Shown one piece after another: positions 37,373-45,022 of a stretch of 55,067 nt of DNA. The translations under genes were made by a program, and so were the position numbers. Position 1 is the first letter of the stretch. Each line of letters starts with the position of its first letter. The DNA comes from Candidatus Woesearchaeota archaeon (GTDB taxonomy: Archaea; Nanobdellota; Nanobdellia; Woesearchaeales; GW2011-AR4). The stretch spans positions 1-55,067 of the forward strand of contig NZDH01000013.1 of the NCBI GenBank assembly GCA_002688775.1, written 5' to 3'. The notes below the pieces were generated by a model. That model ran no database searches and was not told where the DNA came from. It saw only the letters and a program-made list of their open reading frames with translations.

Positions 37373-37418
37373 CACTGGACATTTTACCACTGGACATGTC
37401 CGTATGAAATATTTAAAC
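37373..37418 (+). promoter_or_regulatory. CCACTGGACATG element plus TATA box (copy 2)
   Basis: CACTGGACAT occurs at 37373-37382 and CCACTGGACATG at 37387-37398, followed after about 12 nt by AATATTTAAAC, a TATA box about 50 nt before the homing endonuclease start. The order and spacing match copies 1 and 3 closely. Confidence 0.6.
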
Positions 37419-37465
37419 TCTAAATCATTTATGTAGTCTCAACTAAAAACAATCGGTGATTTAAA

Positions 37466-38209
37466 ATGGAATTTGATTTATCTCAAATAAAATTAAGTAA
37501 TAATGATATTAAAAGATGTCTAGTTTTGCCTAAAAAACCTTCTAAAGAATTGGCAGAATTTATTGGGATATTGACGGGTGATGGTTATATAAGCAATGAC
37601 AAAAATAAAAATTCATATATTGTTGAAATAGCTGGAAATAAAATATTGGATAAAGAATATTTAGAGAGTTACATAACCAATCTTATCAAGAGATTGTTTA
37701 ATATCAAACCCAAATTATATTATAAAAGCCAACAGAATACAATGTATGTTAGAATGTTGTCAAAGGGACTATATAGTTATCTCTTAACAATTGGTTTCAA
37801 AACTGGCAAGAAAGAACAAATTGGGATTCCAACTTGGATATTGCATGATAATGGATTAATGTTTTCTTTTATTAAAGGAGTAATAGACACAGATGGCTCC
37901 CTAATGTTAATTAATAAAAAATCAAAAAAATCAAAGTTTTATCCTATTGTGTGTATAAAAGTAAAAAGTAAAGTTTTAGTAAGAAAAATTGGAAGATTTC
38001 TAAAGAAATTTGGATTTAGAGTTAATATAATAGAAGATGAATTAAGAGCGGATAAAAGAGGCTACAAAGAAACCATAATTTCGTCTGTAATTCTTTCTGG
38101 AAGGTCAAATTTAAATTTGTGGGTGAATATTATCAATTTTAGAAACAAGCGACATCTCGATAAGTATAATCGCTATAAAATGAGTATAAATGGGGCGGAC
38201 GGAATTTGA
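37466..38209 (+). CDS. Free-standing LAGLIDADG homing endonuclease
   Basis: 247 residues with two dodecapeptide motifs, LAEFIGILTGDGYI (about residue 29) and FIKGVIDTDGSLML (about 134), so a monomeric two-motif enzyme that cuts a long asymmetric DNA site. No intein splicing blocks are present, so it is free-standing. A GGTGAT ribosome binding site precedes the ATG. The last codons overlap the 3' tRNA-like half on the opposite strand, and the shared CCACTGGACATG promoter lies upstream. Family members spread introns, inteins or themselves. Confidence 0.9.
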   Translation: MEFDLSQIKLSNNDIKRCLVLPKKPSKELAEFIGILTGDGYISNDKNKNSYIVEIAGNKILDKEYLESYITNLIKRLFNIKPKLYYKSQQNTMYVRMLSKGLYSYLLTIGFKTGKKEQIGIPTWILHDNGLMFSFIKGVIDTDGSLMLINKKSKKSKFYPIVCIKVKSKVLVRKIGRFLKKFGFRVNIIEDELRADKRGYKETIISSVILSGRSNLNLWVNIINFRNKRHLDKYNRYKMSINGADGI

Positions 38210-38355
38210 ATCCGTGATTTTGGAAGACCACTAAACGTGAATCTTTCACCACGGTATCTGGTAATCATCGCCCGTAGGCTCATAATACCATGATACTTCA
38301 GCCGTTTAAGCTGCTTTTTTGAAGCAAGTGCTCTCCCAGGCTGAGCTACCGTTCT
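38191..38355 (-). tRNA. tRNA-like locus: 5' and 3' tRNA halves, unresolved
   Basis: On the minus strand, 38355 starts AGAACGG, then TA and a textbook D arm (GCTC-AGCCTGGGA-GAGC, with G18G19). About 115 nt later comes a perfect T arm (ACGGA TTCAAAT TCCGT) and CCGCCCC plus A (38191-38215), with C48 before it. A TATA box (38373-38382) lies about 20 nt before the 5' end, so the locus is probably transcribed. The two acceptor strands make only four of seven pairs; all three mismatches are A opposite C. I could not form an anticodon stem. It may be a multi-intron tRNA, split halves, or an integration-scarred tRNA. Confidence 0.5.
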
Positions 38356-38443
38356 GGTTCTACAAGCATGCACTTATAAAATCCCCATAAGCTACCCAAC
38401 CTTAAAACTCAGAACAAGTAACAAATTTAAAAGACTTTCGGAT

Positions 38444-38854
38444 TTAAACCTTCTCTTCATCAGGATCTTCAATGTCCTCTTCTTCAACATCCAACGCTTC
38501 TCCTTCTTTTTCTTGAGGAGCTTCTTTACCTTTTTCAGAATCAGCATCTTTGGTCAGCTCAGCTTTTCCAACAACCTCAAGCTTTCCCATCCTGCCGGTT
38601 GTAAGCTGCATTTCCCCCTGCCATTCATTCACATATCCACTTGAAAGTTTAACCTTATCTCCTGCCTTTACTTTATCAATATCTTCGTTCCACAATGTAA
38701 GCCTTATATCCCCTGTCTCATCCTTTCCGATTGCAGTTGCAACTTTTCCAGGTTTTCCGAATTTCTGAAATTCCCTTGTTTCACCTACATCAACAACATC
38801 AAGAGTGATATCTACATTTCCCTGTTTTGGTTTTAAGTCTTTTATTTGCATCAT
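38444..38854 (-). CDS. OB-fold single-stranded nucleic-acid-binding protein
   Basis: 136 residues. The first ~100 form an OB fold like the archaeal RPA/SSB and SOSS-B type (DLKPKQGNVDITLDVVDVGE, GDIRLTLWNEDIDKVKAGD, LSSGYVNEWQGEMQLTTGR). The acidic tail (residues ~100-136) is like the flexible C-terminus of SSB proteins. It probably binds single-stranded DNA in replication and repair. Start at either of two adjacent ATGs (38854, 38851). Repeat B lies directly upstream. Confidence 0.85.
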   Translation of the reverse strand: MMQIKDLKPKQGNVDITLDVVDVGETREFQKFGKPGKVATAIGKDETGDIRLTLWNEDIDKVKAGDKVKLSSGYVNEWQGEMQLTTGRMGKLEVVGKAELTKDADSEKGKEAPQEKEGEALDVEEEDIEDPDEEKV

Positions 38855-38890
38855 ATATTGATTATATAGACGAATATTTAAATTTATGCC

Positions 38891-39058
38891 TTAATATGTC
38901 GGAAATATACCATCAGTCTTCGACTGATAAACATAAATCCAATGTGCATGCACAAGATGGTATATTTCCGAGCATGCTCAAAAACCACCGTTATGTACGG
39001 GATGGCTCACGTGGCTTTCAGCCCATCATGCCATCCGTCTCTGACGTTGGTTTTTGAC
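38891..39058 (-). repeat. Double-hairpin intergenic repeat, copy B
   Basis: Reverse-oriented copy of the element at 8985-9137. Reading the minus strand: TGTCAAAAACCA with TGGTTTTTGA, the palindrome GAGCATGCTC, then CGGAAATATACCATC with GATGGTATATTTCCG, and GACATATTAA. The loops differ from copy A; loop 1 here holds a nested hairpin (GGATGGC with GCCATCC and an inner GGCT-GAA-AGCC). One T-A pair in stem 2 of copy A is C-G here. It too lies between divergent genes. Confidence 0.8.
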
Positions 39059-39157
39059 AAATAAACAACCACAACCTTTAAATAACGAATTGACATCCTT
39101 AGATTCACTGCGCATACTCGCAATATATACAAAATATTTGCAGAGAGTGTGTGTGGA

Positions 39158-39211
39158 ATGAAAATTCTACGCAAAGGTATTTGGATTGGAATAGTTTTGA
39201 GGTCTATTTAA
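39158..39211 (+). CDS. Possible 17-residue leader peptide
   Basis: ATG at 39158 to TAA at 39211, ending 1 nt before the ATG of the next gene. It lies in an unusually long leader (TATA box CTTTAAATAA at about 39074-39083), and its last codons contain the GAGGT ribosome binding site of the downstream gene. It may be a leader peptide or an incidental frame. Confidence 0.25.
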   Translation: MKILRKGIWIGIVLRSI

Positions 39212-39212
39212 A

Positions 39213-39923
39213 ATGCAGGGAATTACTAAACAAGGATTGGAAGACCATTTGATGGATGACAAAAAGCATCATTTTTTTAATCCTACTGGAGATATAATTG
39301 TTTCTGATGAAAATGTAGGTGGATTTATTCCATTTCATAATAGAGATTATATTTTTTCGCATGATAGGACAGTAGAAATAGCAGATGGGAGCGTTAGTAT
39401 AAGATTAACTCCTGCATCTGGAGCTCTTCTGACAGAATTGATGAATAAAGGTCAAGTCCCTCTAAACGAAGCACTGGAAATAATTGGAAAAGCTGTTAAT
39501 AATTCCTATAGATATGATATTAGCGGTGCTATTAAAAGAGTAAGGAATAGTGCTTTAGGTAGACGTGCATATTATGCAGGAAAAGGTTATTCAGAAGATA
39601 GATGTAGGATACCTATGACTGAAGCTCGTGAATTTGTGAGAGGCGTTAGAGGGTACAGGCCACAAGGTGACGAAACTCTAGTAGGTTATTGTACTCACGC
39701 TGGGAATCATATAAGAGCATTACTTTCACAGTTTGTAGTAGACCCAAAACTTAGATATATAAATGTATTTGATCGTACTCTTAGAGCGGCTACTCATGAT
39801 ACGACCTTAGTCTTCGATATTGAGTCGCAGCATTGGGCTGTAATTAATTCAAAGAGTCCGCTCAAACCATTTAATTTGGTTCCATTTGAAAGATTAAAGG
39901 AATTTGGATATCCCTACACTTGA
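39213..39923 (+). CDS. Hypothetical protein
   Basis: 236 residues, soluble, mixed alpha/beta by appearance; I do not recognise a family. It contains several conserved-looking polar clusters (DYIFSHDRTVEIADGSV, CTHAGNHIRALLSQF, HDTTLVFDIESQHW) and no membrane segment. GAGGT 9-14 nt upstream supports the ATG at 39213. A leader of about 100 nt separates it from the TATA box, unlike most genes here. It precedes rtcB by 45 nt. Confidence 0.6.
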   Translation: MQGITKQGLEDHLMDDKKHHFFNPTGDIIVSDENVGGFIPFHNRDYIFSHDRTVEIADGSVSIRLTPASGALLTELMNKGQVPLNEALEIIGKAVNNSYRYDISGAIKRVRNSALGRRAYYAGKGYSEDRCRIPMTEAREFVRGVRGYRPQGDETLVGYCTHAGNHIRALLSQFVVDPKLRYINVFDRTLRAATHDTTLVFDIESQHWAVINSKSPLKPFNLVPFERLKEFGYPYT

Positions 39924-39968
39924 TTTTAGAACATTGTTTAATAATTAAAAATTTTAAGGAGACAATAA

Positions 39969-42947
39969 ATGAGAGAACTACCTGAAAAACCAAAGGAGAT
40001 AAGGCAGATTAGTGAAACAGTTTGGGAAGTGCCAACATCTCACAAAAAAGGAATGTTGGTGCCGGCCAGGATTTACGCAACAAAAAAGCTGCTTCAGGAT
40101 ATGGACGCTGGTGTATTTAATCAAGTAACTAATGTAGCTTGTCTTCCGGGAATACAAAAATACGCTTATTGCATGCCAGATGGTCATTGGGGTTACGGTT
40201 TTCCCATCGGCGGTGTTGCTGCTTTTGATTCAGAAACAGGAGTTATAAGTCCAGGTGGAATTGGTTTTGATATAAATTGCTTAGTAAGAGATTCAAAAAT
40301 AATGACAGAACATGGTTATAAAAGGTCTATTCAAGATTTTGAATCTGATTTTATTGATGTAGATAACCTTAATTCAAATTTTATACTAAAAACTAGGAAT
40401 TGTATACAATCTGTTCTTTCCTTTGATATGTCCCAAAAGTTGTTTTCTTCCAAAGAAATAGCATTTTTTATGAAGAAAAAACATTTTGGTTCAATATTTC
40501 AAATTCAAACACGATTAGGTTATACAATTCAAGTTACAGAAGATCATCCAATACTAACCAAAAAAGGAATGATAAAAGCAGAAAATGTAAGAAAAGGTCA
40601 TGAAATAGCTATTCATCCATTCGAAGGTGTCAATTTTGAAGAATTAAAGGATGGACTACTAATAAAATCAGAAACAATTTTTACAAAACAAGAGAAAGAT
40701 GAACTTAAAAAAAGAGATTTACTTTATCTTAAATTAAACAATCCAAAGATTCCGATTATAGCTAAATTATTTGGCTATTTGTTGGGGGATGGTAGTATCT
40801 ACCTTTCTGGAAAGAAAGGATTTGTTTGTGCTTATGGTTCTGAAGAAGATTTAAAAGAAATACAAGATGATTTTAAAAAATTAGGCTTTTCTGCAAAAAT
40901 TTATTCAAGAAAAAGAAATCATAAAATACCAACTAAGTATGGGGATATAAAGTTTGAAGCAGATAATTTTGAATTACACTTACCATCAAATTCATTAGCA
41001 AAGTTATACTTTGCACTTGGATACCCTCAAGGTACTAAAACAGCTGTTTCTTACTTAATCCCCAACTGGATATTAGAAAGTCCATTATGGATCAAAAGAT
41101 TGTTCCTATCAGGATTCTTTGGAGCTGAACTTTCAAGCCCTAGAACACACACAAAAACTGGTTTTGATTGTCCTACTGTTTCAATTAATAAAAATACTGT
41201 ACTTTTGGATAATGTGAGAGAATTTTGCATTCAAATAATGAATTTATTAGAAGAATTTGGAATAAACACCCATAAATTATTAGAAAGAAAAGATTATAAA
41301 AATAGATTTGGTCCAACTCATAGAGTAAAATTACAAATATCTTCTGAAGAAAAAAATTTATTAAAATTATGGTCAAAAATCGGATTTTCTTACAATAAAA
41401 AGAGAGAAACATTATCCCATATAGCTATTGTCTATATCAAAGAAAAGAAATTATTGACAAAAATAAGGAAAAATACAGCAATTAAAGTCAAAGAATTCAG
41501 AAAAAAGGGTTTAAAAGTAAAAGAAGTCAAAAAATTATTGGAATCTCCTTTTACAAATAAAAGATTTATCCATAGACATTATTATGAAAATGCTGGTCAG
41601 AGAATTACTTTATCTTTCATATCCTTTAATGATTTTGTAAAAAACAAACTTAAAGAAATTAAAAAATATGGAACTTTATTTGACCAAATAGAATCCATTT
41701 CTAAAAAAACCTACGATGACTACGTCTATGATTTTAATATCCCGAAAACCCATAATTTTATTGCAAACAATATAGTTGTATCAAACTGCGGAATGCGTTT
41801 GGTTACAACAAATCTTACTTTCAAAGACGTCCAGCCAAAACTAAGAGAATTAGTAGACACTATGTTCAAAACCGTACCTGCAGGAGTTGGTTCAAGAGGT
41901 TTTGTTGATGCTTCTAAAGAACAATTTAAGGAAATCATTACAGATGGCTCAAAATGGTGTGTTGAAAATGGCTATGGCTGGCAAGAAGATCTTGAAAGAA
42001 CAGAAGGTTATGGGAAAATTGACTGGGCCGATCCTGAAAAAGTAAGCCAAAAAGCTCTAGATCGTGGAATTAAACAATTAGGAACTTTAGGTTCTGGAAA
42101 TCATTATCTTGAAATCCAAGTTGCAAGAGCAGAGAATATTTTTGATCAGGAATTAGCTAAAAAATTTGGAATACACACGCCAGACCAGGTTGTCATTATG
42201 GTTCATTGCGGCTCAAGAGGATTTGGTCACCAAATCGGAACAGATTACTTAAGAATTTTCGAGCCTCTGATGAAAAAGCACGGAATCAATATTGCAGATC
42301 GTGAACTTGCATGCGCACCATTCCAAAGCAAAGAAGGCCAGGACTATTACAAAGCAATGGCTTGCGCAGCTAATATGGCTTTTGCCAACAGACAGGTCAT
42401 TTTGCACAGGATAAGGGAAGGTTTTTCAAAAGTTTTCAGCACAGAAGCTGAAAAGCTTGACATGCACATGGTCTATGATGTTGCACACAACATTGCAAAA
42501 TTAGAAGAACACGATGTTGATGGACAAAGGAAAAAATTAGTTGTCCATAGAAAAGGATCAACACGAGCATTTCCCCCTAATCATCCTGAATTAGCTGATT
42601 TATACAGAGAAACAGGCCAGCCAGTAATCATAGGCGGTTCAATGGAAACAGGATCATACTTGCTTGTTGGAACTCAAAAAGCAATGGATGAAACATTTGG
42701 AAGCACAGCCCATGGTTCAGGAAGAACAATGTCACGTACAGCTGCAAAAAGATTAGTAAGGGGGGATAAACTCCAAAAGGATATGGAAAAAAGAGGGATA
42801 TACGTAAAAGCAGTATCTATGCCAGGATTGGCTGAAGAATCAGGTATTTCATACAAAAACATAAATGACGTAATAGATGCTGTTGCAAAAGCTGGAATTT
42901 CAAAACCGGTTGTTGGATTGAAACCAGTTGGAAATGTGAAAGGATAA
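39969..42947 (+). CDS. rtcB: RNA ligase RtcB with an intein
   Basis: GTP-dependent 3'-phosphate RNA ligase that joins tRNA exons after intron removal, in keeping with the intron-bearing tRNA here. The host protein is about 489 residues after splicing. N-extein blocks include MPDGHWGYGFPIGGVAAFD and GVISPGGIGFDIN; the C-extein begins CGMRLVTT and has SGNHYLEIQ, HCGSRGFGH, YDVAHNIAKLEEH and GSMETGSYLLVGT. The intein sits directly before the metal-binding cysteine. AGGAG precedes the ATG. Archease, its activator, is two genes downstream. Confidence 0.95.
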   Translation: MRELPEKPKEIRQISETVWEVPTSHKKGMLVPARIYATKKLLQDMDAGVFNQVTNVACLPGIQKYAYCMPDGHWGYGFPIGGVAAFDSETGVISPGGIGFDINCLVRDSKIMTEHGYKRSIQDFESDFIDVDNLNSNFILKTRNCIQSVLSFDMSQKLFSSKEIAFFMKKKHFGSIFQIQTRLGYTIQVTEDHPILTKKGMIKAENVRKGHEIAIHPFEGVNFEELKDGLLIKSETIFTKQEKDELKKRDLLYLKLNNPKIPIIAKLFGYLLGDGSIYLSGKKGFVCAYGSEEDLKEIQDDFKKLGFSAKIYSRKRNHKIPTKYGDIKFEADNFELHLPSNSLAKLYFALGYPQGTKTAVSYLIPNWILESPLWIKRLFLSGFFGAELSSPRTHTKTGFDCPTVSINKNTVLLDNVREFCIQIMNLLEEFGINTHKLLERKDYKNRFGPTHRVKLQISSEEKNLLKLWSKIGFSYNKKRETLSHIAIVYIKEKKLLTKIRKNTAIKVKEFRKKGLKVKEVKKLLESPFTNKRFIHRHYYENAGQRITLSFISFNDFVKNKLKEIKKYGTLFDQIESISKKTYDDYVYDFNIPKTHNFIANNIVVSNCGMRLVTTNLTFKDVQPKLRELVDTMFKTVPAGVGSRGFVDASKEQFKEIITDGSKWCVENGYGWQEDLERTEGYGKIDWADPEKVSQKALDRGIKQLGTLGSGNHYLEIQVARAENIFDQELAKKFGIHTPDQVVIMVHCGSRGFGHQIGTDYLRIFEPLMKKHGINIADRELACAPFQSKEGQDYYKAMACAANMAFANRQVILHRIREGFSKVFSTEAEKLDMHMVYDVAHNIAKLEEHDVDGQRKKLVVHRKGSTRAFPPNHPELADLYRETGQPVIIGGSMETGSYLLVGTQKAMDETFGSTAHGSGRTMSRTAAKRLVRGDKLQKDMEKRGIYVKAVSMPGLAEESGISYKNINDVIDAVAKAGISKPVVGLKPVGNVKG
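40278..41786 (+). other. Intein with LAGLIDADG endonuclease inside RtcB
   Basis: Residues 104-606 (503 residues). It begins with Cys (CLVRDSKIMTEHG), has the B-block TEDHPILT, an endonuclease region with AKLFGYLLGDGSIY and a weaker second motif (LFLSGFFGAEL), and ends YDFNIPKTHNFIANNIVVSN followed by the +1 Cys. The penultimate residue is Ser where His is usual, which may slow or alter Asn cyclisation. The insertion point next to the catalytic Cys matches the known site in Pyrococcus RtcB. Confidence 0.92.
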
Positions 42948-42948
42948 A

Positions 42949-43692
42949 ATGGCAGTTTTATTAAACATCTTAATCGCAGTCTTTATTGTGAGTCTTGTCT
43001 CTGTTCTTGGCATACTTATTTTCATCAGAAAAAAGATTTTGAATAAATTTTTGTTTTACATTGTAAGTTTTGCAGCAGGTTCTCTATTAGGGGCTGCGTT
43101 TCTTGATTTATTGCCAGAAGCACTGGAATCTGGATATAATGAATCAATCCCTATCTATATCTTGATTGGAATATTGTCATTTTTCATACTAGAAAAGTTT
43201 CTGCACTGGCATCACCACCATACTCATGAAAAAGAGACTCACGCATTTACTTACTTAAACATTATAGGAGATGGTGTCCATAATTTCCTTGACGGCGCCA
43301 TAATCGCTGTCAGTTTCATAAACAGCACAGCGCTCGGCATTGTAACGACAATCGCGATTATAGCCCACGAAATACCGCAGGAAATAAGCGACTTTGCAGT
43401 CCTGATTTATGGCGGTTTTTCCAAGACAAAAGCATTAGTTTACAATTTTTTAACAGCTTTGACGGCATTCATTGGCGCGTTAGTAGCTTTCTTCTATTCC
43501 GGATTGATTGAAAATTCAGAAACTTTTTTGTTGACAGTTGCAGTTGGATTCTTCATCTACATTGCCAGCACTGACTTGATTCCTGAAATCCACAAGGAAA
43601 AGGACCTTAAAAAATCATTTGTGCAGTTTGTCTTCCTGGTATTCGGAATATTTTTTATTTGGGTAATAGGGATAATCTTTGGCCAAGTTTGA
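42949..43692 (+). CDS. ZIP-family metal transporter
   Basis: Imports zinc or another divalent metal across the membrane. 247 residues with about eight segments, a cytosolic His-rich loop (HWHHHHTHEKETH), and the ZIP binuclear motifs DGVHNFLDG and AHEIPQEISDF in helices IV and V. It starts 2 nt after the rtcB stop and overlaps archease if the latter uses an upstream TTG. Its place between rtcB and archease may reflect the metal (Mn/Zn) need of the ligase, which is only a guess. Confidence 0.92.
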   Translation: MAVLLNILIAVFIVSLVSVLGILIFIRKKILNKFLFYIVSFAAGSLLGAAFLDLLPEALESGYNESIPIYILIGILSFFILEKFLHWHHHHTHEKETHAFTYLNIIGDGVHNFLDGAIIAVSFINSTALGIVTTIAIIAHEIPQEISDFAVLIYGGFSKTKALVYNFLTALTAFIGALVAFFYSGLIENSETFLLTVAVGFFIYIASTDLIPEIHKEKDLKKSFVQFVFLVFGIFFIWVIGIIFGQV

Positions 43693-43696
43693 TCAA

Positions 43697-44125
43697 ATGG
43701 AAAAATACAAATTTCTTGAGGAAGTAGCATTGGCTGATATAGCTTATGAAGCATATGGCAAGGACTTGAATGAATTATTTGAAAATGCAGCACTTGCAAT
43801 CTTCGAATTAAGTGCAAACCTGGATACGGTTGGCACAAGCCAAAAGATTGAATTTGAGCTTGAAAATGCAAGAGTTGAAAACTTATTGTATGATTTTCTG
43901 TCAGAAATATTGTTTTTAAAGGATTCAAAATACATGGTCTTTAAGAAAGTGAAAGTCTCAATAAAAGAAAACAAAAAATTGCAGTTAAAAGCAGTTCTTG
44001 AAGGCGACACAATTAATGCAAAAAAACAGCAATTGGAAAATGACATAAAAGCAATAACAATGCACATGTTTGAATTAAAGAAGCATAAAGATGGCTACAA
44101 GGCAACTGTTGTTGTTGATATTTAA
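43697..44125 (+). CDS. Archease, RtcB activator
   Basis: About 142 residues. Archease speeds guanylylation and turnover of RtcB. The N-terminal block YKFLEEVALADIAYEAYGKDLNEL matches the family, although the usual His of HTAD is replaced (ALAD keeps the Asp). The C-terminus VVVDI retains the conserved terminal Asp. ATG at 43697 gives the usual length; a TTG at 43679 overlapping the ZIP gene is an alternative. The convergent ilvE-like gene shares a TTAA as stop. Confidence 0.88.
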   Translation: MEKYKFLEEVALADIAYEAYGKDLNELFENAALAIFELSANLDTVGTSQKIEFELENARVENLLYDFLSEILFLKDSKYMVFKKVKVSIKENKKLQLKAVLEGDTINAKKQQLENDIKAITMHMFELKKHKDGYKATVVVDI

Positions 44126-44946
44126 TCCACAAATTTACTTTCACTATACTCCTTGAACAATTTCTGTAATTCTTTGATTTTAGGCCCTACATTTTCCATC
44201 ACTATATCCTCATTAATTTGTCTGATAGGCATTAATTTTAAGCTTGTTCCGCTTAATAAATATTCATCATATTCTTTTATTTTCGCAAGCGGAATATCTT
44301 CTTCTTTTATTTCAATTACATCTTTTGCAATATCAAGAATTGTTTTTCTAGTCATTCCCTGCAAAACCTTTTGTTTTGGAGGAGCTATCAAAGTGTTTCC
44401 TTTAATAACAAAAAAACTGCTTCTAGTTCCTTCCTGAATATTGCCATCTCTATCAACTAGCAAAGCGTCAATAGCTCCATTTTTAGCAGCTTCTGTATAA
44501 GCCATATAGCTCATAAGCAAGTTTTTAGTCTTAGAATTTGGCATGAATCTTTCTCCTTCAAAAGTTATTAATTTAGCGCCTTGATTGTACAACTTTTCAG
44601 GATGAAAGGTCAACCCAACAGGAAACAAGAACAATAATGGCTCTGTATTTTTTTCTTGTCCAATTAATAACATTCTTATCAAGGCGTCCTTTAGATTATT
44701 TTCTTTAACCAGCTTTCTGATCCATTCCCAAACTTCATTTTGCTTAAAATTATGCTGTATTCCGATTGTTTTTGCTGAATCAAACAAATTTTGGATTACT
44801 GAGTCTGGACAAAACATTTTTCCTTGAACAACCTTTACATTGGAATAAACAGAGAAATCAAAAAACAGTGCTTTGTTATAAACAGAGATATTTGCATCTT
44901 CTTTTTTTATTAATTCTCCATTCCTGATTACAAATTTTGCATCCAT
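44122..44946 (-). CDS. Class IV (branched-chain-type) aminotransferase
   Basis: PLP enzyme of the IlvE/D-amino-acid transaminase/aminodeoxychorismate lyase fold. Marks: N-terminal VIRNGELIKKEDANISVYN, the PLP Lys region NSKTKNLLMSYMA, GNIQEGTRSSFFVIKG, and VLQGMTRKTILDIA. Most likely a branched-chain aminotransferase, fitting the liv importer, but D-amino-acid transaminase cannot be excluded. I chose the ATG at 44946 (274 residues): TTTTAAATA lies about 20-25 nt upstream and the ORF from 45006 would add an unconserved, hydrophobic head. Confidence 0.85.
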   Translation of the reverse strand: MDAKFVIRNGELIKKEDANISVYNKALFFDFSVYSNVKVVQGKMFCPDSVIQNLFDSAKTIGIQHNFKQNEVWEWIRKLVKENNLKDALIRMLLIGQEKNTEPLLFLFPVGLTFHPEKLYNQGAKLITFEGERFMPNSKTKNLLMSYMAYTEAAKNGAIDALLVDRDGNIQEGTRSSFFVIKGNTLIAPPKQKVLQGMTRKTILDIAKDVIEIKEEDIPLAKIKEYDEYLLSGTSLKLMPIRQINEDIVMENVGPKIKELQKLFKEYSESKFVD

Positions 44947-44987
44947 GCAATCTTGTAATATGGGTCTATTTAAAATATTTATGTCGA

Positions 44988-45022
44988 AAACTATATAAAA
45001 AAGCATCAGTAACCATCAATTA
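44988..45022 (+). promoter_or_regulatory. TATA box and start region of the gcv operon
   Basis: CTATATAAAAAAG at about 44989-45001 lies about 25 nt before the gcvT ATG, which predicts a leaderless mRNA. It faces the aminotransferase promoter, so the two genes share a short divergent control region. Confidence 0.6.

Noticed and set aside
38216-38318. Box C/D guide RNA inside the tRNA-like locus
   Set aside because: GATGAT and CTGA words occur but not in proper C-D order and spacing.
38173-38373. Minus-strand 66-residue frame with VAQPGRALASKK and PKSRIQIPSAPF
   Set aside because: These phrases are the classic false translation of tRNA D-arm and T-arm sequence, so it marks the tRNA-like locus and not a protein.
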